Below, in pieces: positions 8,703-17,550 of a DNA stretch of 64,000 nucleotides. The translations under genes were made by a program, and so were the position numbers. Source of the stretch: Comamonas antarctica (GTDB taxonomy: Bacteria; Pseudomonadota; Gammaproteobacteria; Burkholderiales; Burkholderiaceae_C). The DNA is taken from positions 820,001 to 884,000 of the forward strand of contig NZ_CP054840.1 in NCBI RefSeq assembly GCF_013363755.1, read 5' to 3'. The notes beneath the pieces were generated by a model. That model saw only the letters and a program-made list of their open reading frames with translations, was not told the DNA's origin and searched no databases. Position 1 is the stretch's first letter, and each line of letters begins with the position of its first letter.

Positions 8703-9949
8703 TTCCGATCGAACCGGTGCCCGCAGGGGCCGACAGCGCTGCGGCAGTGCAGCGCGACATCCAGCATTACATGCGCCCGGGCACGCTGCAGCTGGGCAGC
8801 CTGCCGCCGCTGTCGCTCTACATCCACCTGCCGTGGTGCCTGAAGAAATGCCCTTACTGCGACTTCAATTCGCATGAGTGGCGCCAGGGCGATGCCCAGG
8901 GCGGGCTGCCCGAGCAGCGCTATGTCGACGCGCTGATTGCCGATCTCGAGGCCGCGCTGCCGCTGATCTGGGGCCGCACGGTGCACAGCATCTTCATGGG
9001 CGGGGGCACGCCCAGCCTGTTCTCGCCGGCCGCCATCGACCGGCTGATCGCCGCGGTGCGCGCGCGCGTGCGCATGGAGCCCGACTGCGAGATCACGCTC
9101 GAAGCAAATCCCGGCACGTTCGAGAAGGACCGCTTCCGCGCCTACCGCGCGGCGGGCGTGACACGCTTGTCGATTGGCGTGCAGAGCTTCGATGACCGCT
9201 TCCTGAAGGCGCTCGGGCGCGTGCATGACGGCGACCAGGCGCGCGCGGCGGTGGCCGAGGCGGCGGGCGCCTTTGAGACCTTCAATCTCGACATCATGTA
9301 TGCCTTGCCCGGCCAGACGCTCGAAGACCTCGACCGCGACCTGCAGACCGCGCTGTCGTTCAAGCCGCCGCATATCTCGATCTACCACCTGACCATCGAG
9401 CCCAATACCTATTTCGCCAAGTTTCCGCCCGTGGTTCCCGAGGACGACACCGCGTATGCGATGCTCGACCGCATCAGCGAGACCACGGCGCGGGCCGGCA
9501 TGCAGCGCTACGAGATCTCGGCCTATGCGCAGCCGGGCCATGCGTGCTTCCACAACACCAATTACTGGCAGTTCGGCGATTACCTGGGCATTGGCGCGGG
9601 TGCGCACAGCAAGCTGAGCTTTGCACACCGCGTGGTGCGCCAGGTGCGCTTTCGCGATCCGGCGCGCTATATGGACCAGGCCCTGGCCGGCCATGCGCTG
9701 GCGCAGGACAACGAGGTGCGGCGCGCGGAGCTGCCCTTCGAGTACATGCTCAATGCGCTGCGCCTGCGCGAAGGCTTCAAGCTGCAGGACTTCATGGAGC
9801 GCACCGGGCTGCCGCTGAGCAGCATTGCCAAGGGCTTGGAAACCGCCGAGCGCAAGGGCTTGATCACGCGGGAGCAGGGGCGGATCACGCCCACCGAACT
9901 GGGGTTTGATTTCCTGAGCGATCTGCAGGAGTTGTTTCTGGCGGATTGA
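8699..9949 (+). CDS. hemW: Heme chaperone HemW (radical SAM)
   Basis: The 416-residue protein has the HemN/HemW-type radical SAM motif CLKKCPYC in LYIHLPWCLKKCPYCDF near residue 50. After it come GGGTPSLF, the SAM-ribose region and the C-terminal HemN domain (GAGAHSK, FEYMLNALRLREGF). It lacks the extra N-terminal region that true coproporphyrinogen dehydrogenase HemN uses, so HemW, which binds and delivers heme, is the better assignment. The start was set at the ATG overlapping the rdgB stop; the frame remains open far upstream through rdgB but without family similarity. Confidence 0.93.
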   Translation: MIPIEPVPAGADSAAAVQRDIQHYMRPGTLQLGSLPPLSLYIHLPWCLKKCPYCDFNSHEWRQGDAQGGLPEQRYVDALIADLEAALPLIWGRTVHSIFMGGGTPSLFSPAAIDRLIAAVRARVRMEPDCEITLEANPGTFEKDRFRAYRAAGVTRLSIGVQSFDDRFLKALGRVHDGDQARAAVAEAAGAFETFNLDIMYALPGQTLEDLDRDLQTALSFKPPHISIYHLTIEPNTYFAKFPPVVPEDDTAYAMLDRISETTARAGMQRYEISAYAQPGHACFHNTNYWQFGDYLGIGAGAHSKLSFAHRVVRQVRFRDPARYMDQALAGHALAQDNEVRRAELPFEYMLNALRLREGFKLQDFMERTGLPLSSIAKGLETAERKGLITREQGRITPTELGFDFLSDLQELFLAD

Positions 9950-9958
9950 GGGGAGGCG

Positions 9959-10142
9959 GTGAACAGCCTGGACCAGCGCATGCGGGCAGGCCGTTCATGG
10001 TTCGACAGGCTCACCACGAACGGGGGATGTGAGCAAGCTCACCACGAACGGAGGAGGTGAGCAGGCTCAGCACGAACCGTGAACAGCCTGGACCAGCGCA
10101 TGCGGGCAGGCCGTTCATGGTTCGACAGGCTCACCACGAACG
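9959..10142. repeat. Two 64-bp direct repeats carrying palindromic units
   Basis: Bases 9959-10022 and 10079-10142 are identical, 120 bases apart. Each contains a palindrome with arms CCGTTCATGGT and ACCACGAACGG. Between them are two shorter, partial units ending in CACGAAC. The palindrome is one of a family dispersed at six or more intergenic places in this window (see 22269, 35487, 41352 and 53271). Confidence 0.9.
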
Positions 10143-10164
10143 CAGAGGCGAGCCGGGATGAAGC

Positions 10165-10494
10165 TCAGCCGCAGCGCACGGCGAGAATGCGGCCGGTGGC
10201 ATCCACTTCGAGATTCAGGCGCTCGGCGTTGAATTCCTTGGTGGTCATCTGGCCTGGATGGATCACGCGGGCCATGCCCGCGCCGGCGCGCTGGCGCGCC
10301 TGTTCGAGGTTTTGCGCGGTGTTGGTGCGGCCGACGAAGCTTTGCGCCGGCTGGGCGTTGCAGATCTGCTTGGGCGCGGGCGCGCGCTCGGTACTGCTGC
10401 TGCCGCTGCTCCAGGGGGCGTTCATATTGCTGCAGCCCGCGAGCAGGGCGAGGGCGGTGGCGGAAACCAGAAGGGGGGCGGTGCGCAGCGGCAT
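10165..10494 (-). CDS. I78-type protease-inhibitor-like lipoprotein
   Basis: The 109-residue protein has a lipoprotein signal peptide with lipobox LLAGC at about residues 15-19, so it should be acylated and anchored facing the periplasm. The mature part contains CNAQPAQSFVGR and ends in ILAVRCG, the layout of the potato-inhibitor-like I78 family, in which two cysteines bracket the inhibitor fold. The start at 10494 is preceded by a good AAGGAG ribosome-binding site. The neighbours are repeats on one side and a GntR regulator on the other, with no functional link evident. Confidence 0.8.
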   Translation of the reverse strand: MPLRTAPLLVSATALALLAGCSNMNAPWSSGSSSTERAPAPKQICNAQPAQSFVGRTNTAQNLEQARQRAGAGMARVIHPGQMTTKEFNAERLNLEVDATGRILAVRCG

Positions 10495-10581
10495 GTAGAA
10501 GACTCCTTGGAAGGTGATGGGTTGCAAGCACCATAGCCGAAAGCGTTGGCATCAGCCGTCACAGACCGTAACCTCGATGTT

Positions 10582-11325
10582 TCAGTTCAGCAGATCCATC
10601 TCCATGTGCGCATATTCGCTGAGAAAGCCCAGCTGCGCCCAGTGCACGATCTGGCCCTTGCGGTCGCAGGCCCAGCGCAGTGCCTGAAGCAAGGGGGTGC
10701 CGAGCGCCACGCCCAGGTGCGTTTCGATCAATTCGTCGGCGGGTGCAATGCTCAGCCGCTGGCGCGCCGTGGCCAGCGGGCGCGGGCCGCGCGTCAGCGC
10801 CTCGACCACGGACAGCTGCGCCAGCTGCGGCGCGATGCGCTCGTAGAGGGTCTGTTCGACATACATCTGGCTCAGGCAGAACGGCTGGTCGCCGCAGCAA
10901 TGCAGGCCCAGCAGGCGCTGGTAGGCCGGTGCGATTTCACCCTGCACGCTGGCCAGGCCCGCGGGAATGGCGGGCAGGCAGCAGGACTCGCTGGCCAGCA
11001 GGCGGTAGCCGGTGTTGCCATGGAACACGACCAGTTCCTTCCAGCGTGAGGGCAGCAGGAACGACGGCGGGCGCTGCGGCGCGGCCATGACCTGGGTGCC
11101 GCCGCGCTTGCGCGTCCGGAGCAAGCCTTCGCCGACCAGCCGGCCCAGCGCCATGCGCACCGTGGTGCGCGAGGCGCTGTGCAGTGCTTCCAGTTGTTCC
11201 ACGGTGGGGATCGAGCTGCCCACGGGCCATTGCCCGGTGACGATCTTGTGGCGAAACAGCCCGGCAAGCTGGAGGTAGCGCTTTTCCTGGGGCACGCGGG
11301 GGCTGGCGGTGGCTTCGGTCAGCAT
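10582..11325 (-). CDS. GntR-family transcriptional regulator, UTRA (HutC) type
   Basis: The 247-residue protein has an N-terminal winged helix (residues about 15-80; IPTVEQLEALHSASRTTVRMALGRLVGEGLL) and a C-terminal UTRA effector domain. The usual HutC-group pattern is repression lifted by a small carboxylate or sugar-type effector. It is divergent from the EF-hand membrane protein gene at 11541, and an inverted repeat lies just upstream of its start. Its target and effector are unknown. Confidence 0.85.
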   Translation of the reverse strand: MLTEATASPRVPQEKRYLQLAGLFRHKIVTGQWPVGSSIPTVEQLEALHSASRTTVRMALGRLVGEGLLRTRKRGGTQVMAAPQRPPSFLLPSRWKELVVFHGNTGYRLLASESCCLPAIPAGLASVQGEIAPAYQRLLGLHCCGDQPFCLSQMYVEQTLYERIAPQLAQLSVVEALTRGPRPLATARQRLSIAPADELIETHLGVALGTPLLQALRWACDRKGQIVHWAQLGFLSEYAHMEMDLLN

Positions 11326-11329
11326 GGGG

Positions 11330-11379
11330 TGCTTTGGCTGTCAATAATGTGCTGATTCTGGTATTTAAGCGCCAAAGCA
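11330..11379. promoter_or_regulatory. Inverted repeat upstream of the GntR gene
   Basis: TGCTTTGGC (11330-11338) and GCCAAAGCA (11371-11379) are perfect 9-bp inverted arms spaced 32 bases apart, a few bases before the GntR start and 160 bases before the divergent gene. They could be paired operator half-sites for autoregulation, or a stem in the leader of the plus-strand gene. Confidence 0.4.
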
Positions 11380-11540
11380 AACCTGGGGGAAACCCGCGGT
11401 GGCCACGCGCCGGGCTGGGGCCAATCTCCTGTTTTTGCGCCGATCTCCCGTTGACTTTTACACTTGCCGGTTTCGGCGCCGCCGGCAATGGCCGGGCGGG
11501 CAGTGAAGGCAACGGGCGCGGCCCGGGAACGTGGAGTCGG

Positions 11541-13736
11541 ATGCAGCAGCACACATGGCAGTTTTTCCGTGCCGGGGGAGTGGACCAGGTGTCCATCCGT
11601 ACCGGAGAAGATATCGCCCACATCGGCGAATTGGACCAGAAGCTATGGGTGGCGCTGGCGTGCCCGACACGGGGCATCGAATTCGACTGCGCCACGCTGG
11701 ATCTGATCGACCAGGACAAGGACGGCCGCATCCGCGCGCCGGAACTGGTGGCCGCCTGCCAGTGGGCCGCGGCCCAGGTCAGCGATCTCGAGGTGCTGAC
11801 CAGCGGCAGCGATGCGCTGCAGCTCGCGAGCCTGCGCACCGATACCGAGGACGGCATGGCGCTGCATGCCGAAGCCGAACGCATCCTGCGCTGGGCCGGA
11901 CGCGAGGGCGAAGACGGGCTGACGCTGGCCGAGGTGCAGAACCGCCTGAAGGCCTTGAATGCCATGCCGTTCAATGGCGACGGCCTGATCAACCCGGACA
12001 CCCTGCCCGATGCCCCGCTGCTGAGCGAACTGGTGCGCCGCATCATGGCGCTCTATGGCGAAAGCCAGGGCGTTGATGGCAAGCCGGGCATGGGGCAGGC
12101 CGCGCTGGATGCGTACTTTGCCGACGTGCGCGCCATCCATGCCTGGCACGAGCAGGCACTGGCGCATGACTGCGTGCTGACGCAGCGCGACGCGGCCATG
12201 GCGGCGGCGCAGGCGCTGAATGCGGTGCAGGACAAGATCGAGGATTTCTTTGCGCGCACGCGCCTGGCGGCGTTCGATGCCACGGCACTGGTGCCGCTGC
12301 GCCCGAGCGCCGAAGGCTATGCGGCGCTGGGCCAGGACCTGCTGAGCAGCCGCAGCGATTCGATTGCCGCACTGCCGCTGGCGCCCATCGTCGCGGGCGG
12401 CGCGCTGCCGCTGGTGCAAGGGCTGAACCCGGCATGGAGCGAGGCCATGCAGAAGTTCCACCGCCATGTGGTGGTGCCGCTGCTGGGCGCCGACGTGCAG
12501 ACGCTCAATGCCGTGCAGTGGCAGGCATTGCAGGCCCAGCTCGCGCCCTGCCAGGCGTGGCTGGGCGAGTATCCGGCCTCGGCGCTGGGCGACATGTCGG
12601 CGGCGCAGGCGCAGAAACTGCTGGATGGCGGCGCCGAGGCCGAGCTGCAGCAGCTGATTGCGCGCGATACCGAGGAAAAGCAGCACAACCAGTACGCGGT
12701 GCAGCTGGAAAAGCTGATCCGTTTCCAGCGCGACCTGCTCAAGCTGCTGAACAACTTCGTCAATTTTGCCGACTTCTACCGCCGCGAGGGCGCGGCCTTC
12801 CAGGCCGGCACGCTGTATCTCGACGGCCGCAGCTGCGAGCTCACGGTCGATGTGGCCGACGTGGCCGCGCATGCCAAGCTCGCCGGCCTGGCCAAGGTCT
12901 ACCTGGCCTATTGCGAATGCCGGCGCGAGGGCAAGAAGCGCAGCATCGTCGCGGCCTTCACCGCGGGCGATGTCGATTTCCTGCTCGTGGGGCGCAACGG
13001 CCTGTTCTATGACCGCGACGGCCACGACTGGGATGCGACCATCACGCGCATCATCGAGAACCCGACCAGCATCGGCCAGGCGTTTGCCGCGCCCTACAAG
13101 AAGTTTCTGCGCATGATCGAGGAGCAGGTGGCCAAGCGCGCCGCGTCGCAGGAAGCCAGCGTGACCTCGAGCCTGTCCACCCAGGCGCATGCGCTGGTCG
13201 CCAACCCCGCGGCCGCGCCGGTGCTCACGCCCGGACTGCGCAAGACCGATGTCGGCACCGTGGCCGCCATCGGCGTGGCGCTGGGCAGCCTGAGCGCGGT
13301 GGCGGTGGGCATCTTCGGCAAGTTCATTGAACTCGGCCCGTGGATTCCAATTGCGCTGCTGGGCATCATCATGGCGATTTCCGGCCCGAGCATGCTGATT
13401 GCCTGGCTCAAGCTGCGCCAGCGCAGCCTCGGTCCGATCCTGGATGCGAGCGGCTGGGCCATCAACGGCCGCATGAAGATCAACCTGCGCCTGGGACGCT
13501 CGCTGTCGCAGACCGGCAAGGTGCCGGTGCAGGCATCGCGGCTGCTGAACGACCCCTATGCCGATCCGCGGATGGGCCTGTGGGGCGTGGGCGCGCTGGT
13601 GCTGGCCGCGGGGCTGATGTTCCTGGCCTGGCGCCTCGACTGGTTCGACAGCTGGCTGCCCGTCGCGGCGCAGCCGGCAGCGACCGCGCCGGCCGCGGCC
13701 GGCGGCGCGCCCGTGCCCGGCACTCCTATCCCTTGA
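11541..13736 (+). CDS. EF-hand-containing membrane protein, unknown function (731 aa)
   Basis: I do not recognise a characterised family. Near residue 55 there is a textbook EF-hand loop, DQDKDGRIRAPE, with ligands at positions 1, 3, 5 and 12. A weaker loop (FNGDGLINPD) lies about 90 residues later, so Ca2+ binding is likely. The middle 450 residues are soluble and mixed alpha. After a Pro/Ala/Val linker come hydrophobic segments at roughly residues 570-625 (GVALGSLSAVAVGIFG and PIALLGIIMAIS) and 675-695 (GVGALVLAAGLMFLAW), giving C-terminal membrane anchors. The ATG at 11541 has GGAG nearby. It is divergent from a GntR regulator and overlaps its convergent neighbour by 11 bases. Confidence 0.75.
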   Translation: MQQHTWQFFRAGGVDQVSIRTGEDIAHIGELDQKLWVALACPTRGIEFDCATLDLIDQDKDGRIRAPELVAACQWAAAQVSDLEVLTSGSDALQLASLRTDTEDGMALHAEAERILRWAGREGEDGLTLAEVQNRLKALNAMPFNGDGLINPDTLPDAPLLSELVRRIMALYGESQGVDGKPGMGQAALDAYFADVRAIHAWHEQALAHDCVLTQRDAAMAAAQALNAVQDKIEDFFARTRLAAFDATALVPLRPSAEGYAALGQDLLSSRSDSIAALPLAPIVAGGALPLVQGLNPAWSEAMQKFHRHVVVPLLGADVQTLNAVQWQALQAQLAPCQAWLGEYPASALGDMSAAQAQKLLDGGAEAELQQLIARDTEEKQHNQYAVQLEKLIRFQRDLLKLLNNFVNFADFYRREGAAFQAGTLYLDGRSCELTVDVADVAAHAKLAGLAKVYLAYCECRREGKKRSIVAAFTAGDVDFLLVGRNGLFYDRDGHDWDATITRIIENPTSIGQAFAAPYKKFLRMIEEQVAKRAASQEASVTSSLSTQAHALVANPAAAPVLTPGLRKTDVGTVAAIGVALGSLSAVAVGIFGKFIELGPWIPIALLGIIMAISGPSMLIAWLKLRQRSLGPILDASGWAINGRMKINLRLGRSLSQTGKVPVQASRLLNDPYADPRMGLWGVGALVLAAGLMFLAWRLDWFDSWLPVAAQPAATAPAAAGGAPVPGTPIP

Positions 13737-15657
13737 AGCGCAGCGCCTTCTCGATCTTGTTGCGCGGCACGGTGGTTTTCGGCACCTTGAACGGAAACCA
13801 GCTGCGCACGTCCTGCTCGACACCCACGCCGTGCATGAAGTTGTAGATGGCCTTCTTCAGCACTGCGCCCAGCGCGTCGTGGTCGACGCCGCTGGGGTCG
13901 TGGAAGCCGATGTCGTTCTTGGCGAACTGCACGGGCGGCATGGGCGTGAGCGTGATGCCGTATTCCTCGGGGTTCAGGCCCACGGGCGAGTGCACGGTGC
14001 AGCTGAAGCGGTGGAAGAAGCCGCTCTGGATGCAGCCATGCTCGAACAGCTGGCGCACGTATTCGAGCGCATCCACCGTGTCCTGCACGGTCTGCGTCGG
14101 GAAACCGTACATCAGATAGGCATGCACCAGGATGCCGGCCTCGGAAAACGCCTTGGTGACGCGCGCCACCTGGTCGACCGACACGCCTTTTTTCATCAGT
14201 GCCAGCAGCCGGTCGGACGCGACTTCGAGTCCGCCTGACACCGCAATGCATCCGCTGTCGGCCAGCAGGTTGCACAGCTCGGGGCTGAAAGTCTTCTCGA
14301 AACGGATGTTGCCCCACCAGCTGATGTCGGTGCCGCGCTCGAGCAGCTCCTGGGCCAGCGCCTTGAGCGCCTTGGGCGGCGCGGCTTCGTCAACGAAATG
14401 GAAGCCGGTCTGGCCGGTCTCGGCGACGATGGAATCGATGCGGTCGGCCAGCACGCTGGCGCTCGCGCCTTCGTAGCGGCCGATGTAGTCGAGGCTCACA
14501 TCGCAGAAGCTGCACTTCTTCCAGTAGCAGCCATGCGCCACGGTGAGCTTGTTCCAGCGGCCGTCGCTCCAGAGCCGGTGCATGGGATTGAGCATGTCGA
14601 GCAGCGACAGGTAGCTGTGCAGCGGCAGGCCGTCCCAGGTGGGCGTGCCGACCTCGGCAAATGCCACGTCGGCCTCCATCATGTTGGTGTAGCGCACCAC
14701 GCCTTGCGGATCGCGCTGGTAGGTGCGCACCAGGCGCGAGGCGCCGCGCTGGCCCTGCAAATGCTCGAGCAGCGCCAGCAGCGGGCGCTCGCCCGCGTCC
14801 AGCGTCACGAAGTCGAAGTAATCGAACACGCGCGGCTCGGTCAGCTCGCGCAGTTCGGTGTTGACGAAGCCGCCCCCCAGCACCAGCCGGGTCTGGGGCG
14901 CATGCGCCTTGATGGTCTGGGCAATGCGGAACGCCGCATAGACCGAGCCCGGGAAGGGCACGGACAGCAGCACCACGTCGGGCCGGTGGCGCTCGAGTGC
15001 CTCCAGCGTGAGCTGGTGCAGCGTGGCATCGACCAGCGTCATGGGCGCGGCCAGCGCCTGCGCCAGCGGCTCGAAGCTGGCCTGGCTGCCGGCCAGCGAT
15101 TCGGCGTAGCGCACGAACTCGAAGCGCGGGTCGGCCGCGTCGCGCAGTACATCGGCCACGTCGTTGAGGTACAGCGTGGCAATGTGCTTGGCACGGTCCT
15201 GCTGGCCCAGCGCGCCGAACGCCCAGCCCAGCGGATCGCCGCTGCCGTCGTCGATATAGCCTTCGAGCGCGTCGAAACGCGGGCCTTCGGGTAGGTACTG
15301 GCGGCTCACGATGCGGTGCGACAGCGTGCTGTCGCGGCCCTGCAGGAAGCCGATCACGCGGCCGATGGTCGCCAGGTAGCGGTCGCGCTGGCCCATGAAG
15401 GACTGCACCGCGGGGCTGAACGCGCGCTCGGGGTCCGCGTCGAACTGCTCCTGCACCAGGTCGATCACCTGCTGCAGGCCTTCGGGCGAGAGCAGGCGCA
15501 GCACCAGCGCCAGCGCCAGGTCCTCCTGCACCGCGGGCAGGCCGCGCGAGCGCAGGAAACCGGTGATATAGGCCGTCGAGGGGTAGGGCGTGTTGAGCTG
15601 CGTCATCGGCGGGATGACGGAGAGGATGCGTGGCGGCGCGGTGAGGGCTGTGGACAT
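13726..15657 (-). CDS. B12-binding domain radical SAM protein
   Basis: The 643-residue protein has a Rossmann-like cobalamin-binding region in its first half (VVLLSVPFPGSVYAAF, then TRLVLGGGFVNTE). A radical SAM TIM-barrel portion follows, with the CxxxCxxC cluster in GCYWKKCSFC. The downstream LMYGFPTQT and HRFSCTVHSPVG segments fit the elongator-protein-3-like domain common in this class. Such enzymes perform methylations or ring/peptide modifications, but no peptide precursor or pathway partner is next to it, so the substrate cannot be inferred. It converges on the EF-hand gene with an 11-base 3' overlap. Confidence 0.85.
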   Translation of the reverse strand: MSTALTAPPRILSVIPPMTQLNTPYPSTAYITGFLRSRGLPAVQEDLALALVLRLLSPEGLQQVIDLVQEQFDADPERAFSPAVQSFMGQRDRYLATIGRVIGFLQGRDSTLSHRIVSRQYLPEGPRFDALEGYIDDGSGDPLGWAFGALGQQDRAKHIATLYLNDVADVLRDAADPRFEFVRYAESLAGSQASFEPLAQALAAPMTLVDATLHQLTLEALERHRPDVVLLSVPFPGSVYAAFRIAQTIKAHAPQTRLVLGGGFVNTELRELTEPRVFDYFDFVTLDAGERPLLALLEHLQGQRGASRLVRTYQRDPQGVVRYTNMMEADVAFAEVGTPTWDGLPLHSYLSLLDMLNPMHRLWSDGRWNKLTVAHGCYWKKCSFCDVSLDYIGRYEGASASVLADRIDSIVAETGQTGFHFVDEAAPPKALKALAQELLERGTDISWWGNIRFEKTFSPELCNLLADSGCIAVSGGLEVASDRLLALMKKGVSVDQVARVTKAFSEAGILVHAYLMYGFPTQTVQDTVDALEYVRQLFEHGCIQSGFFHRFSCTVHSPVGLNPEEYGITLTPMPPVQFAKNDIGFHDPSGVDHDALGAVLKKAIYNFMHGVGVEQDVRSWFPFKVPKTTVPRNKIEKALRFKG

Positions 15658-15809
15658 GGCGGGGGGCGGGACAGGGGCGCGGAAAGGAGCGGGGCGCAGG
15701 CACCCTGGGCCTGGATCTGTGGCGTCCGCGCGGTACGGCCAGCTTCAGGCAAAGCCCGCAAGTATAAAAAGATTGCGCATAACAGCGCTGGGCCGGGGTC
15801 GCTGCGCGT

Positions 15810-16574
15810 TCAGCCGCTGCCTTCGGAGATCCAGACCTTGCTGGCGCTGCCGCTGCGCGAGACATGCATGCGGTACTGGTAGCGTTCCGGGGCGTAGTAA
15901 CCCAGCAGGTATTGGATGGGACGCTTTTGCGCGTCATAGACCACGCGCCGTACCTGCAGCAGCGGCGCGCCCGCGGGGATCCTCAGCGCGGCAGCGACAT
16001 GCGCGGGCGCGATCGTGGCGCTGAGTTCCTGCTCGCCATGGTCGAACGGGTAGCCGGCCTGCTCCATCAGCGTCAGCAGCGGCATTTCCTCCAGCAGCGG
16101 CCGGACGATGGCGGCACCGACGCATTCGGGCAGCACCACTTCGGAATACATGACCGGTGCGCCGCTCGAACGGCGCACGCGCTGGATGCACAGCACCGGC
16201 GCCGCGGGGGGCAGCTGCAGCAGCCGCGCAATCTCCGTATCGCAGGCCTGGCGCGTGCACGACAGCACCTGGATACGCGTGCGCAGTCCCTGGCTCACGA
16301 TGTTGTCGAGCAGGCCGTTGTGCAGCTTCGGGTGCCGGGTGGCCATGGCCTGGCCGATGGGCAGCGTGCCCTGGCCGCGCAGCCGCGTGACCAGGCCTTC
16401 CTCCTGCAGCCGCGCCAGCGCCGAGCGCACGGTGACGCGCGCCACGCCGAAGCCTTCGGCCAGCGCGCGCTCGCCGGGCAATGGAATGCCGACGGGGTAG
16501 GTGCCGTCGCGCAATCGCTCGCGGATGGTGTCGGCGACCTGGCGGAACAACGGCGGCTGGGACGGGCGGGGCAT
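15810..16574 (-). CDS. GntR-family regulator, UTRA (HutC) type
   Basis: The 254-residue protein starts at MPRPSQPPLFRQVADTIRER. It has a winged helix (GIPLPGERALAEGFGVARVTVRSALARLQEEGLV) and a UTRA effector domain. The ATG at 16574 was chosen because the open frame upstream runs through a tandem repeat without family similarity. It is the last gene in the direction of the receptor/aconitase/lyase operon, 120 bases beyond the lyase stop. It is therefore a good candidate regulator of that branched-acid operon. Confidence 0.85.
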   Translation of the reverse strand: MPRPSQPPLFRQVADTIRERLRDGTYPVGIPLPGERALAEGFGVARVTVRSALARLQEEGLVTRLRGQGTLPIGQAMATRHPKLHNGLLDNIVSQGLRTRIQVLSCTRQACDTEIARLLQLPPAAPVLCIQRVRRSSGAPVMYSEVVLPECVGAAIVRPLLEEMPLLTLMEQAGYPFDHGEQELSATIAPAHVAAALRIPAGAPLLQVRRVVYDAQKRPIQYLLGYYAPERYQYRMHVSRSGSASKVWISEGSG

Positions 16575-16622
16575 CGGATGGAGAAGCAGCGGCCCGGGCG
16601 GCCGCCGTAGCGAGGGATTATG

Positions 16623-16678
16623 CGCGCGGCGTGCAACGCGCGGCGTGCAACGCGCGGCATGCAATGCGCGGCATGCAA
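16623..16678. repeat. Four tandem copies of a 14-bp unit
   Basis: The unit CGCGCGGCGTGCAA occurs at 16623-16636 and 16637-16650. It is followed by variants with GCAT in place of GCGT at 16651-16664 and 16665-16678, and a decayed fifth copy. It lies between the lyase stop and the GntR start. Unit length is not a multiple of 3 and there is no spacer/repeat pattern, so this is a slippage-type array, not CRISPR. Confidence 0.85.
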
Positions 16679-16695
16679 CGCGCCGCAGCGCGGGC

Positions 16696-17550
16696 TCAGG
16701 CGTAGGTTTCGCCCAGCGCCAGCATCTCGGGCGTGCCGATGACGGCATTCAGGCCGTCGAAGCCCAGCATGCGGTCTTGCCAGGGCGCCGTCGTGCCATG
16801 CTGGTGCAGGCTGGCGAAGTAGCCCTGCAGCGTGTGCGCCAGCGCGCGCACCGTGCCGCCGGGAAAGATCACCAGGCGGTAGCCGATCTCCTCGAGTTCG
16901 GCGGCCGGCTTCACCGGCGTCATGCCGCCTTCGACCATATTGGCCATCAGCGGGCACAGCTGGCCCAGTTCGCGCTGCACCACGTCCATCTGCTCGCGCG
17001 TGCGCACGGCTTCGACGAACAGCAGGTCGGCGCCGGCTTCGGCATAGCGCGCCGCGCGCTCGATGGCCGCGTCCAGGCCTTCGGTGGCAATCGCATCGGT
17101 GCGCGCGATGATCACCGTGTCCTGGTTGCGGCGCGCATCGACCGCGGCGCGGATCTTGCCGCACATCTCCGGCGTGCTGATCACCGACTTGCCCTGCAGG
17201 TGGCCGCAGCGCTTGGGGCTCGACTGGTCTTCGAGCTGGATGGCCGACGCGCCCGCGCGCTCCAGATGCTGCACCGTGCGGCGCACATTGAGCGCGTTGC
17301 CGAAGCCGGTGTCGGCATCGACGATCAGCGGCAGGTCCACGCGCTCGCGGATGTGCGCGGTCACGCTGACCACGTCATCGAGGCTCAGAAAGCCGATGTC
17401 GGGCCGGCCGAAACGCGTATAGGCAATGCTCGCGCCCGACAGGTAGCAGGCTTCCAGGCCGGCCTGCTGCACCAGCAAGGCGGTGAATGGGTCATACACG
17501 CCCGGGGCCAGGACGATCTTGTTTTGCTGCAGGCGTTGCTTGAAGTTCAT
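16696..17550 (-). CDS. Isocitrate lyase/PEP mutase family lyase (2,3-dimethylmalate lyase-like)
   Basis: The 284-residue protein belongs to the small ICL/PEPM TIM-barrel superfamily. Visible motifs are YLSGAS, the Mg2+-binding DADTGFGN, and QLEDQSSPKRCGH with the catalytic Cys in the KRCGH loop, plus ARTDA further on. Members cleave 2-methylisocitrate, dimethylmalate or oxaloacetate. Its ATG overlaps the stop of an aconitase-type small subunit, and a large subunit lies upstream. That matches a dehydratase/hydratase pair that positions a hydroxyl before retro-aldol cleavage. Dimethylmalate lyase is the best context guess; methylisocitrate lyase is an alternative, but no prpC is present. Confidence 0.75.
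   Translation of the reverse strand: MNFKQRLQQNKIVLAPGVYDPFTALLVQQAGLEACYLSGASIAYTRFGRPDIGFLSLDDVVSVTAHIRERVDLPLIVDADTGFGNALNVRRTVQHLERAGASAIQLEDQSSPKRCGHLQGKSVISTPEMCGKIRAAVDARRNQDTVIIARTDAIATEGLDAAIERAARYAEAGADLLFVEAVRTREQMDVVQRELGQLCPLMANMVEGGMTPVKPAAELEEIGYRLVIFPGGTVRALAHTLQGYFASLHQHGTTAPWQDRMLGFDGLNAVIGTPEMLALGETYA

Noticed and set aside
16623..16678. Possible CRISPR array
   Set aside because: Units are 14 bases, contiguous without spacers, and no cas gene is near.
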